A stretch of 64,000 nt of DNA from Mycobacterium xenopi. Its GTDB lineage: Bacteria; Actinomycetota; Actinomycetes; Mycobacteriales; Mycobacteriaceae. Every line of letters starts with the position of its first letter. The stretch's first letter is position 1. The translations under genes were made by a program, and so were the position numbers. Positions 1-12,100 of the stretch are shown here, one piece after another. Location: assembly GCF_009936235.1 (NCBI RefSeq), contig NZ_AP022314.1, positions 124,001 to 188,000 on the forward strand. Reading direction: 5' to 3'. Under the pieces are notes generated by a model. That model saw nothing but the letters and a program-made list of their open reading frames with translations. It had not been told where the DNA came from and made no database searches.

Positions 1-140
1 GCGGGTGGGGGCCGAGGATTCGTTTTGATTTGGGTGGGGATTCGTTGTCGGCGATGCGGTTGGTGGCCGCGGTCAATGAGGCGTTGGGTGCCGGGTTGTC
101 GGTGCGGGCGGTGTTTGAGGCGCCCACGGTGGCGCAGTTG
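1..140 (+). other. NRPS peptidyl carrier domain, partial
   Basis: This is the carrier domain of a module that lies mostly upstream of the window. The phosphopantetheine site GGDSLSAM is visible from about position 36. The run of Ts in the DSFFDLGG codons is two bases shorter than in the copies at 3183 and 6322, which breaks the frame near position 25. It shows that at least one more amino acid precedes those counted in this window. Confidence 0.8.
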
Positions 141-3100
141 GCGGGCCGTGTCGGGGGTGAGGGTGCCGCCCGGTTGGCGCCGGTGCGGCCGGTGGCGCGC
201 CCGGCGGTGGTGCCGTTGTCGTTTGCCCAGCAGCGGTTGTGGTTTTTAGAGCAGTTGCAGGGGCCGTCCCCGGTTTACAACATGGGGGTGGCGTTGCGGC
301 TGTGTGGGCGGCTGGATGCGGCGGCGTTGGGGGCGGCGCTTTCTGATGTGGTGGCCCGCCATGAGAGCCTGCGCACGGTGTTTCCCGCGGTGGAGGGGAC
401 ACCGCGGCAGGTGGTGGTGCCGGTTGAGCGCGCCGAGTTCGGTTGGCAGGTGGTCGATGCCAGCGGTTGGTCGCCGGCATCGTTGGGGCAGGCCGTTGAG
501 GCCGCGGTGCGGTATTCGTTTGATTTGGCGGTCGAGATTCCGTTGCGGGCACGGCTTTTCCGGGTTGCCGAGGATGAGCATGTGCTGGTGGCGGTGGTGC
601 ATCATATCGCCGCTGATGGTTGGTCGATCACCCCGTTGGTGCGCGATTTAAGTGTTGCTTATGCCGCCCGTTGTGGGGGCGGGCCCCGGGGTGGGATCCG
701 TTGCCGGTGCAGTACGCCGATTACACGTTGTGGCAGCGCGAGCAGCTGGGTGAGCTTGATGATCCCGATAGTCTGATCGCCGCCCAGGTGGCGTTTTGGG
801 AACACGAGCTGGCGGGGTTGCCCGAGCGGTTGGAGTTGCCCACCGATCGGCCGTATCCGCCGGTGGCCGATCATCGCGGGGCGCGGGTGCCCTTGAGTGG
901 CGGCGCAGGTGCAGCAGCAGATTGCCCGGGTGGCCCGGGAGCACAACGCGACCAGTTTCATGGTGATGCAGGCCGCGTTGGCGGTGTTGTTGTCCAAGCT
1001 GGCCGCCAGTGCTGAGGTGGCGATCGGGTTTCCGATCGCGGGGCGGCGTGACCCGGTGCTGGATGAGTTGGTGGGGTTTTTCGTCAACACCTTGGTGTTG
1101 CGGGTGGATTTGGCCGGCAATCCCAGCATCGAGGAGGTGTTGGGCCAGGTGCGCGCGCGCAGCCTGGCCGCCTACGAGCACCAGGATGTGCCGTTTGAGT
1201 TGTTGGTGGAGCGGCTCAACCCCACCCGAAGCTTGACCCATTCTCCGCTGGTGCAAGTGGTGTTGGGTTGGCAGAACTTTCCCGGCCACAGCAGTGGCGC
1301 CCATGCGGAGTTGGGTTTGGGGGAGGTGCAGGCCAGCCCGGTGCCGGTGGATACGCGTACCGCGCGCATGGATTTGGCGTTCTTCTTGGGGGAGCGCTGG
1401 ACCGAGCATGGGCAGCCGGCCGGGATTTGCGGGGTGGTGGAGTTTCGCACCGATGTGTTTGATGCGGCCAGCATTCAGATGTTGATCGGGCGCTTGCAGC
1501 GGGTGGTGGTGGCGATGACCGCCGACCCGGGGCGGGTGTTGTCCTCGGTTGAGGTGGTCGATGCCGCCGAGTTGGCGCGTTTGGGTGAGGTGGGTAACCG
1601 GGTGGTGTTGACCCGGCCGGCGCCGGTGCTGGTGTCGGTGCCGCGGTTGTTTGCCGGGCAGGTGGCCCGCGCCCCGGATGCGGTGGCGCTCAGCTGTGGT
1701 GGGCGATCGTGGAGTTACCGGCAGCTCGATGAGGCGTCGAACCGGTTGGCGCACTTGCTGATCGACTACGGGGCGGGTGCGGGGTCGTGTGTGGCGTTGT
1801 TGTTGCCGCGCTGCGCCGAGGCGATCATCGCGATCCTGGGGGTGTTAAAGAGCGGGGCGGCGTATCTGCCCATCGACCCCGCACACCCGGTCGAGCGCAT
1901 CGGGTTCATGCTCGCCGACGCCGCCCCCTCGCGGTGATCACCACCACCGGGCTCGCTGACCGGCTCGATGGCCACGATGTGGCGGTCATCGACATCAACG
2001 ACCCGCGGATCAACACCCAACCCAACACCAACCTGCCCGGCCCGGCCCCCGATGACATCGCCTACCTGATCTACACCTCCGGCACCACGGGGTGCCTAAG
2101 GGGTGGCGATCACCCATGGCAATGTGGCGCAGTTGATCGGGTCGGTGGATGCGGGTTTGGCCGGGCCGGGGCGGGTGTGGTCGCAGTGGCATTCCTATAG
2201 CTTCGACATCTCGGGTTGGGAGATCTTCGGCGCGCTGTTGCATGGGGGCCGGCTGGTGGTGGTGCCCGAGCAGGTCGCGGCGTCACCGGCTGAGTTGCAC
2301 GATCTGCTGGTTGCTGAGCAGGTTGATGTGTTGTGTCAGACCCCGTCGGCGGCGGGGATGCTGTCGCCGCAGGGGCTGGAGTCGGTGGCGTTGTTGGTTG
2401 GTGGTGAGGCCTGCCCGGTGGAGTTGGTGCAGCGTTGGGCGCCGGGGCGGGTGATGATCAACGAATACGGGCCCACCGAGACCACGATGTGGGTGACCTT
2501 GAGCGCGCCGTTGGCTCCGGGTGAGGAGGCGCCGCCGATTGGGTCGCCGGTGGCGGGGGCGGCGTTGTTTGTGCTGGATCGGTGGTTGCGCCCGGTGCCC
2601 CCTGCTGTGGTGGGGGAGTTGTATGTGGCTGGTCCTGCGGTGGGGGTGGGGTATTGGCGGCGGCCGGGGTTGACCGGGTCGCGGTTTGTGGCGTGCCCGT
2701 TTGGGGGGTTTGGGGCGCGGATGTATCGCACCGGGGATGTGGTGCGTTGGCGTGCCGATGGGCAGTTGGAGTATTTGGGCCGCGCTGATGAGCAGGTCAA
2801 GATCCGCGGGTATCGCATCGAGTTGGGTGAGATTCAGGCGGCGTTGAGCGCGCTGGAGGGGTGGGGCAGGCGGCGGTGATTGCCCGCGAAGACCGTCCGG
2901 GGGATAAGCGCCTGGTGGGGTATGTCACCGGTGCGGTGGATCCGGGGTGGTTGCGGGCCAAGCTGCGTGAGCGGTTGCCGGAGTACATGGTGCCCGCGGC
3001 GGTGGTGGTGGTGGAGGCGTTGCCGTTGACGGTTAACGGCAAGTTGGATAAGCGGGCCCTGCCGGCACCCGAATACAGCGATTCCGATCGGTATAGGGCC

Positions 3101-6100
3101 CCGACCACTCCTACCGAGGAGTTGTTGGCCGGTATTTATGCGCGGATTCTTGGTGTGCCGCGGGTGGGGGCCGAGGATTCGTTTTTTGATTTGGGTGGCG
3201 ATTCGTTGTCGGCGATGCGGTTGGTGGCCGCGGTCAATGAGGCGTTGGGTGCCGGGTTGTCGGTGCGGGCGGTGTTTGAGGCGCCCACGGTGGCGCAGTT
3301 GGCGGGTCGTGTCGGGGGTGAGGGTGCCGCCCGGTTGGCGCCGGTGCGGCCGGTGGAGCGGTCGGCGGTGGTGCCGTTGTCGTTTGCCCAGCAGCGGTTG
3401 TGGTTTTTAGAGCAGTTGCAGGGGCCGTCCCCGGTTTACAACATGGGGGTGGCGTTGCGGCTGTGTGGGCGGCTGGATGCGGCGGCGTTGGGGGCGGCGC
3501 TTTCTGATGTGGTGGCCCGCCATGAGAGCCTGCGCACGGTGTTTCCCGCGGTGGAGGGGACACCGCGGCAGGTGGTGGTGCCGGTTGAGCGCGCCGAGTT
3601 CGGTTGGCAGGTGGTCGATGCCAGCGGTTGGTCGCCGGCATCGTTGGGGCAGGCCGTTGAGGCCGCGGTGCGGTATTCGTTTGATTTGGCGGTCGAGATT
3701 CCGTTGCGGGCACGGCTTTTCCGGGTTGCCGAGGATGAGCATGTGCTGGTGGCGGTGGTGCATCATATCGCCGCTGATGGTTGGTCGATCACCCCGTTGG
3801 TGCGCGATTTAAGTGTTGCTTATGCCGCCCGTTGTGGGGGCGGGCCCCGGGGTGGGATCCGTTGCCGGTGCAGTACGCCGATTACACGTTGTGGCAGCGC
3901 GAGCAGCTGGGTGAGCTTGATGATCCCGATAGTCTGATCGCCGCCCAGGTGGCGTTTTGGGAACACGAGCTGGCGGGGTTGCCCGAGCGGTTGGAGTTGC
4001 CCACCGATCGGCCGTATCCGCCGGTGGCCGATCATCGCGGGGCGCGGGTGCCCTTGGAGTGGCCGGCGCAGGTGCAGCAGCAGATTGCCCGGGTGGCCCG
4101 GGAGCACAACGCGACCAGTTTCATGGTGATGCAGGCCGCGTTGGCGGTGTTGTTGTCCAAGCTGGCCGCCAGTGCTGAGGTGGCGATCGGGTTTCCGATC
4201 GCGGGGCGGCGTGACCCGGTGCTGGATGAGTTGGTGGGGTTTTCGTCAACACCTTGGTGTTGCGGGTGGATTTGGCCGGCAATCCCAGCATCGAGGAGGT
4301 GTTGGGCCAGGTGCGCGCGCGCAGCCTGGCCGCCTACGAGCACCAGGATGTGCCGTTTGAGTTGTTGGTGGAGCGGCTCAACCCGTCTCGGAGCTTGGCC
4401 CATCACCCGCTGGTGCAGGTGATGTTGGCCTGGCAAAACAGCATCCCGGAGTTGGGTTTGGGGGAGGTGCAGGCCAGCCCGGTGCCGGTGGATACGCGTA
4501 CCGCGCGCATGGATTTGGCGTTTTCCATCGAGGAGCGCTGGACCGAGCATGGGCAGCCGGCCGGGATTTGCGGGGTGGTGGAGTTTCGCACCGATGTGTT
4601 TGATGCGGCCAGCATTCAGATGTTGATCGGGCGCTTGCAGCGGGTGGTGGTGGCGATGACCGCCGACCCGAGGCGGGTGTTGTCCTCGGTTGAGGTGGTC
4701 GATGCCGCCGAGTTGGCGCGTTTGGGTGAGGTGGGTAACCGGGTGGTGTTGACCCGGCGGCGCCGGTGCTGGTGTCGGTGCCGCGGTTGTTTGCCGGGCA
4801 GGTGGCCCGCGCCCCGGATGCGGTGGCGCTCAGCTGTGGTGGGCGATCGTGGAGTTACCGGCAGCTCGATGAGGCGTCGAACCGGTTGGCGCACTTGCTG
4901 ATCGACTACGGGGCGGGTGCGGGGTCGTGTGTGGCGTTGTTGTTGCCGCGCTGCGCCGAGGCGATCATCGCGATCCTGGGGGTGTTAAAGAGCGGGGCGG
5001 CGTATCTGCCCATCGACCCCGCACACCCGGTCGAGCGCATCGGGTTCATGCTCGCCGACGCCGCCCCCTCGCGGTGATCACCACCACCGGGCTCGCTGAC
5101 CGGCTCGATGGCCACGATGTGGCGGTCATCGACATCAACGACCCGCGGATCAACACCCAACCCAACACCAACCTGCCCGGCCCGGCCCCCGATGACATCG
5201 CCTACCTGATCTACACCTCCGGCACCACGGGGGTGCCTAAGGGGCGATCACCCATGGCAATGTGGCGCAGTTGATCGGGTCGGTGGATGCGGGTTTGGCC
5301 GGGCCGGGGCGGGTGTGGTCGCAGTGGCATTCCTATAGCTTCGACATCTCGGGTTGGGAGATCTTCGGCGCGCTGTTGCATGGGGGCCGGCTGGTAGTCG
5401 CACCTGACGAGGTGGCGACTTCACCGGACGACTTCCATGCGTTCCTTATCGCTGAACAGGTCAACGTCCTAAACCAGACCCCGTCCGCGGTCGACATGCT
5501 GTCGCCGCAGGGGCTGGAGTCGGTGGCGTTGTTGGTTGGTGGTGAGGCCTGCCCGGTGGAGTTGGTGCAGCGTTGGGCGCCGGGGCGGGTGATGATCAAC
5601 GCCTACGGGCCCACCGAAACCACGATGTGGGCATCGATGACTGGGCCGTTGGCTCCGGGTGAGGAGGCGCCGCCGATTGGGTCGCCGGTGGCGGGGGCGG
5701 CGTTGTTTGTGCTGGATCGGTGGTTGCGCCCGGTGCCCCCTGCTGTGGTGGGGGAGTTGTATGTGGCTGGTCCTGCGGTGGGGGTGGGGTATTGGCGGCG
5801 GCCGGGGTTGACCGGGTCGCGGTTTGTGGCGTGCCCGTTTGGGGGGTTTGGGGCGCGGATGTATCGCACCGGGGATGTGGTGCGTTGGCGTGCCGATGGG
5901 CAGTTGGAGTATTTGGGCCGCGCTGATGAGCAGGTCAAGATCCGCGGGTATCGCATCGAGTTGGGTGAGATTCAGGCGGCGTTGAGCGCGCTGGAGGGGG
6001 GGGGCAGGCGGCGGTGATTGCCCGCGAAGACCGTCCGGGGGATAAGCGCCTGGTGGGGTATGTCACCGGCAGTGTGGATCCGGGGTGGTTGCGGGCCAAG

Positions 6101-9100
6101 CTGCGTGAGCGGTTGCCGGAGTACATGGTGCCCGCGGCGGTGGTGGTGGTGGAGGCGTTGCCGTTGACGGTTAACGGCAAGTTGGATAAGCGGGCCCTGC
6201 CGGCACCGGAGTATGCCGATGCCGATCGTTATCGGGCTCCGGCCGGGCCGACCGAGGAGTTGTTGGCCGGTATTTATGCCCGGATTCTTGGTGTGCCGCG
6301 GGTGGGGGCCGAGGATTCGTTTTTTGATTTGGGTGGGGATTCGTTGTCGGCGATGCGGTTGGTGGCCGCGGTCAATGAGGCGTTGGGTGCCGGGTTGTCG
6401 GTGCGGGCGGTGTTTGAGGCGCCCACGGTGGCGCAGTTGGCGGGCCGTGTCGGGGGTGAGGGTGCCGCCCGGTTGGCGCCGGTGCGGCCGGTGGCGCGCC
6501 CGGCGGTGGTGCCGTTGTCGTTTGCCCAGCAGCGGTTGTGGTTTTTAGAGCAGTTGCAGGGGCCGTCCCCGGTTTACAACATGGGGGTGGCGTTGCGGCT
6601 GTGTGGGCGGCTGGATGCGGCGGCGTTGGGGGCGGCGCTTTCTGATGTGGTGGCCCGCCATGAGAGCCTGCGCACGGTGTTTCCCGCGGTGGAGGGGACA
6701 CCGCGGCAGGTGGTGGTGCCGGTTGAGCGCGCCGAGTTCGGTTGGCAGGTGGTCGATGCCAGCGGTTGGTCGCCGGCATCGTTGGGGCAGGCCGTTGAGG
6801 CCGCGGTGCGGTATTCGTTTGATTTGGCGGTCGAGATTCCGTTGCGGGCACGGCTTTTCCGGGTTGCCGAGGATGAGCATGTGCTGGTGGCGGTGGTGCA
6901 TCATATCGCCGCTGATGGTTGGTCGATCACCCCGTTGGTGCGCGATTTAAGTGTTGCTTATGCCGCCCGTTGTGGGGCGGGCCCCGGGGTGGGATCCGTT
7001 GCCGGTGCAGTACGCCGATTACACGTTGTGGCAGCGCGAGCAGCTGGGTGAGCTTGATGATCCCGATAGTCTGATCGCCGCCCAGGTGGCGTTTTGGGAA
7101 CACGAGCTGGCGGGGTTGCCCGAGCGGTTGGAGTTGCCCACCGATCGGCCGTATCCGCCGGTGGCCGATCATCGCGGGGCGCGGGTGCCCTTGGAGTGGC
7201 CGGCGCAGGTGCAGCAGCAGATTGCCCGGGTGGCCCGGGAGCACAACGCGACCAGTTTCATGGTGATGCAGGCCGCGTTGGCGGTGTTGTTGTCCAAGCT
7301 GGCCGCCAGTGCTGAGGTGGCGATCGGGTTTCCGATCGCGGGGCGGCGTGACCCGGTGCTGGATGAGTTGGTGGGGTTTTCGTCAACACCTTGGTGTTGC
7401 GGGTGGATTTGGCCGGCAATCCCAGCATCGAGGAGGTGTTGGGCCAGGTGCGCGCGCGCAGCCTGGCCGCCTACGAGCACCAGGATGTGCCGTTTGAGTT
7501 GTTGGTGGAGCGGCTCAACCCGTCTCGGAGCTTGGCCCATCACCCGCTGGTGCAGGTGATGTTGGCCTGGCAAAACAGCATCCCGGAGTTGGGTTTGGGG
7601 GAGGTGCAGGCCAGCCCGGTGCCGGTGGATACGCGTACCGCGCGCATGGATTTGGCGTTTTCCATCGAGGAGCGCTGGACCGAGCATGGGCAGCCGGCCG
7701 GGATTTGCGGGGTGGTGGAGTTTCGCACCGATGTGTTTGATGCGGCCAGCATTCAGATGTTGATCGGGCGCTTGCAGCGGGTGGTGGTGGCGATGACCGC
7801 CGACCCGGGGCGGGTGTTGTCCTCGGTTGAGGTGGTCGATGCCGCCGAGTTGGCGCGTTTGGGTGAGGTGGGTAACCGGGTGGTGTTGACCCGGCGGCGC
7901 CGGTGCTGGTGTCGGTGCCGCGGTTGTTTGCCGGGCAGGTGGCCCGCGCCCCGGATGCGGTGGCGCTCAGCTGTGGTGGGCGATCGTGGAGTTACCGGCA
8001 GCTCGATGAGGCGTCGAACCGGTTGGCGCACTTGCTGATCGACTACGGGGCGGGTGCGGGGTCGTGTGTGGCGTTGTTGTTGCCGCGCTGCGCCGAGGCG
8101 ATCATCGCGATCCTGGGGGTGTTAAAGAGCGGGGCGGCGTATCTGCCCATCGACCCCGCACACCCGGTCGAGCGCATCGGGTTCATGCTCGCCGACGCCG
8201 CTCCCCTCGCGGTGATCACCACCACCGGGCTCGCTGACCGGCTCGATGGCCACGATGTGGCGGTCATCGACATCAACGACCCGCGGATCAACACCCAACC
8301 CAACACCAACCTGCCCGGCCCGGCCCCCGATGACATCGCCTACCTGATCTACACCTCCGGCACCACCGGCGTCCCCAAAGGAGTCGCCGTCAGCCACCAC
8401 AACGTCACTCAGCTTCTCACCGCGGCTGATACACCTCTGCCGTCCGGACCAGAACGGGTATGGGCGCAGTGGCACTCCTACGCATTCGACGCTTCGGTGG
8501 AGGAGATCTTCGGCGCGCTGCTGCATGGCGGCCGGCTGGTGGTGGTGCCCGAAGAAGTGGTCGGCTCACCAGAAGACTTCCGTGCGTTGCTCGTTGGCGA
8601 AAACGTCACAGTCCTCACCCAGACCCCGTCCGCGGCGGCGGTGCTCTCGCCGGAGGGCCTGGAGTCCGTGGCGCTGCTGATGGCCGGTGAGCCGTGCCCG
8701 GTGGAGTTGGTGCAGCGTTGGGCGCCGGGGCGGGTGATGATCAACGCCTACGGCCCCACCGAAACCACCGTATGTGCTTCCAGGACTGCGTCACTGAGAG
8801 CAGGGTCCGGTGCGCCGCCGATCGGCTCGCCGGTGGCGGGCGCAGCGTTTTTCGTGCTCGACAGCTGGTTGCGCCCGGTCCCCCCTGGTGTGGCCGGCGA
8901 GTTGTATATAGCGGGTCGCGGTGTGTCGTACGGGTATTGGCGCCGGCCGGGGTTGACCGGGTCGCGGTTTGTGGCGTGCCCGTTTGGGGGGTTTGGGGCG
9001 CGGATGTATCGCACCGGGGATGTGGTGCGTTGGCGTGCCGATGGGCAGTTGGACTATCTGAGCCGCGCCGATGAGCAGGTCAAGATCCGCGGGTATCGCA

Positions 9101-12100
9101 TCGAACTTGGCGAAATCCGGACGGCGTTGAGCGCGCTGGAGGGGGTGGAGCAGGCCGCGGTGATTGCCCGCGAAGACCGCCCCGGCGACAAGCGCCTCGT
9201 CGGCTACATCACCGGCACCGCCGACCCGGCCGAGGTTCGCCAAAAGCTGGCGCAGCGGTTGCCCGAGTACATGATTCCCGCGGCGGTGGTGGCGATCGAA
9301 GCGCTGCCACTGACCCCGAACGGCAAACTCGACACTCGCGCCCTGCCGGCACCCGAATACGGTGACATCGACCGGTACCGGGCTCCGGCCACTGCCACCG
9401 AGGAGATCCTGGCCAGCATCTACGCCGAGGTGCTCGGGCTTGAGCGCGTCGGCGTCGACGACTCCTTCTTCGATCTTGGTGGAGACAGCATTTTGTCGAT
9501 GCAGGTCGTGGCGCGGGCGCGTGCTGCGGGCCTGCTGTTGCGGCCACGCGACGTATTCGTCGAGCAGACCGTGGCCCGGCTGGCCGAGGTCGTCCAGGTC
9601 GCCGACAGCGCCGGTGGCGTTGTCGACGAGGGCACCGGGCAACTGCCCGCGACCCCGATCATGCGCTGGCTGCAGAGCATCGGCGGCGCGGTAGAGCAGT
9701 TCAACCAGACGGTGCTGCTGCAGGCGCCGGCCGGGGCAACGGAGGCCGACGTGGCGGTGCTGTTGCAGGCGTTGCTGGATCGGCATGCCATGTTGCGGGC
9801 ACGTGTCGACGACGACGGTGCGGGCAGCTGGTTGGTCACGGTGCCCGACGCCGGTTCAGTGGACGCCCGCACCTGCCTGAGCACCGTCGAAACGCTCACC
9901 GATGAGGCGCTGATCACGGCGCGGTCGCGGCTCAGCCCGGCCGCGGGGGTGATGGTCAGCGCGCTGTGGGTGACCTCCACCAGCCAGTTGGTGTTGATGA
10001 TTCACCATCTGGCCGTTGACGGCGTGTCATGGCGAATCCTGCTGGAGGACATAAACATTGCCTGGGCCCAGCACCGTGGCGGGCAGCCGATAGCCTTGCC
10101 GCCGGCAGGCACGTCGTTCGCCCGGTGGGCGTCGCTGCTTGTCGAGTACGCCCACCGACCGGAAGTGGTCGAGCAGGCGGGTGCATGGCGCAAGGTGGCA
10201 GGCGTGTCGGCGGCCCTGCCGGCCGTGCGCCCGGAACTCGACACCTTTGCCACCGCAGGATTCCTGTCGGTGTCGCTGGATACCCAGACCACCCGGATGC
10301 TGCTCGGTGAGGTGCCGGCGGCCTTCCATGCCGGCGTGCAGGAGATCCTGCTCATCGGCTTCGCCCTGGCGATGGCGGAGTTTTTAGGCACTGGCGCGCC
10401 GATTGGCATCGATGTGGAGGGTCATGGCCGCCAGGACGAGATCGCGCCCGACATCGACCTGTCGCGAACGGTGGGCTGGTTTACCACCAAATACCCGGTG
10501 TCATTAACGGTAGACCCACTGCCATGGGGACAAGTAGTGGCAGGCGAGGCAGTGCTGGGGACACTGGTCAAAGACGCCAAAGAGCAGCTGCGCGCCCTGC
10601 CAGATCCGTTGACCTACGGCGTATTACGCTACTTCAACCCCGAGGCGGACGTGGCTGGCTTCGACCCGCCAATCGGGTTCAACTATCTGGGCCGGCTGAG
10701 CGGCCCTGGCTCCGGCGAACCGTCCGCTGACCTCTGGCGTATCAGCCCCGAGGGCTTGTCGTTGACGGGTGCAGCCTCGGCGATCCCGATGCCGTTGCCG
10801 CACACGGTGGAACTCAACGCCGGCACCGTCGACTCCGACGCGGGCGCGCAGCTGCACGCCAACTGGACCTGGGCGCCCTCCGCGCTGGACCAGGCCAAAG
10901 TGAGCCGGCTCAGCAGGTTGTGGTTCGAGGCCTTGCGCGGCATCTGCGCGCACGTGCGCGCCGGCGGCGGGGGACTGACCCCGTCGGACATTGCACCCGC
11001 CCGGCTGAGCCAGAATCAGATCGACGAGCTGCACCGGCGCTACCAGGTCGCCGACGTGCTGCCGCTGACGCCTTTGCAGCAGGGGCTGCTGTTCCACGCC
11101 AGTACCACGCAGGCCAACGACGACGACGTCTACGCCGTCCAGCTGGAGTTCACCATCACCGGCCCACTTGAGCCACAGCGGTTGCGCGCCGCCGTTGACA
11201 CGGTGATCAAGCGGCACCCCAACCTGGTGGCCCGATTCTGCGACCAGTTCGACGTGCCCGTGCAGATCATCCCCGCCGATCCTGTGGCGCCCTGGCGGTA
11301 CGTCGAACTCGACGGCGACGGCATCGACGAGCAAATCCAGCATGTTTGCGCCGCCGAACGTGTTGCGGTGTACAACCTCACCGGCCAGCCGGCGTTTCGG
11401 GCCGCGTTGATCCGCATCGCGGAGGACCGGCATCGGTTTGTGCTGACCGCCCACCACATTGTGATGGATGGGTGGTCGCTGCCGGTTGTGTTGCGGGAGC
11501 TGTTCGCCGGCTATTACGGGCAGCGGCTGCCGGCACCCGCGTCGTATCGCAGCTTTATCACTTGGCTGGCCGATCGTGACCTTGACGCCGCGCGCACGGC
11601 GTGGCGTGCGGTGTTCGACGGTTTCGACAACCCCACGCTGGTGGGCCCGCCCGACCGGTTGGGGCCGGGGCGGCGAGGCGTGGCCTCGGTGAAGGTGCCC
11701 GAACGGATCACCCGCGCGGTTAGCGAGTTGGCGCGCTCGCAGCATACGACGGTCAACACCGTGCTGCAGGCTGGGTTCGCGCAGCTGCTGATGTTGCTGA
11801 CCGGCCAGCGAGATGTCGCCTTCGGCACCGCGGTCTCGGGTCGGCCCGCCGAGGTGGCCGGCGCGGAGTCGATGGTGGGTCTGTTGATCAACACCGTGCC
11901 GGTGCGGGCGCGCATCACGGGGCAAACCACGGTCGCCGAGCTGCTCGAGCAGCTGCAGCACGTGCACAACGACACACTCGAACATCAGCACCTGGCGCTT
12001 AGCGACATTCACCGCGCCACGGGCCACGAGCAACTGTTCGACACCCTTTTCGTGTACGAGAACTATCCAATCGACACCGCCGCCTTGTCCGGCGCCGACG

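Larger units (their letters stand above)
1..9480 (+). repeat. Three near-identical tandem NRPS modules, period about 3.14 kb
   Basis: The same landmark (the codons for the MGVALRLCGRL segment) recurs at about 282, 3443 and 6581, giving periods of 3161 and 3138 bp. Long blocks look identical at nucleotide level. Divergence is confined to adenylation pocket segments and, in the third copy, to blocks after 8361. Confidence 0.9.

Noticed and set aside
73..605. Long minus-strand open frames opposite the NRPS, repeated at 3234-3766 and 6372-6904
   Set aside because: They mirror the coding repeats, have low-complexity Pro/Thr/Ala or His/Arg-rich products and no ribosome sites. They are shadows of the GC-rich coding strand.
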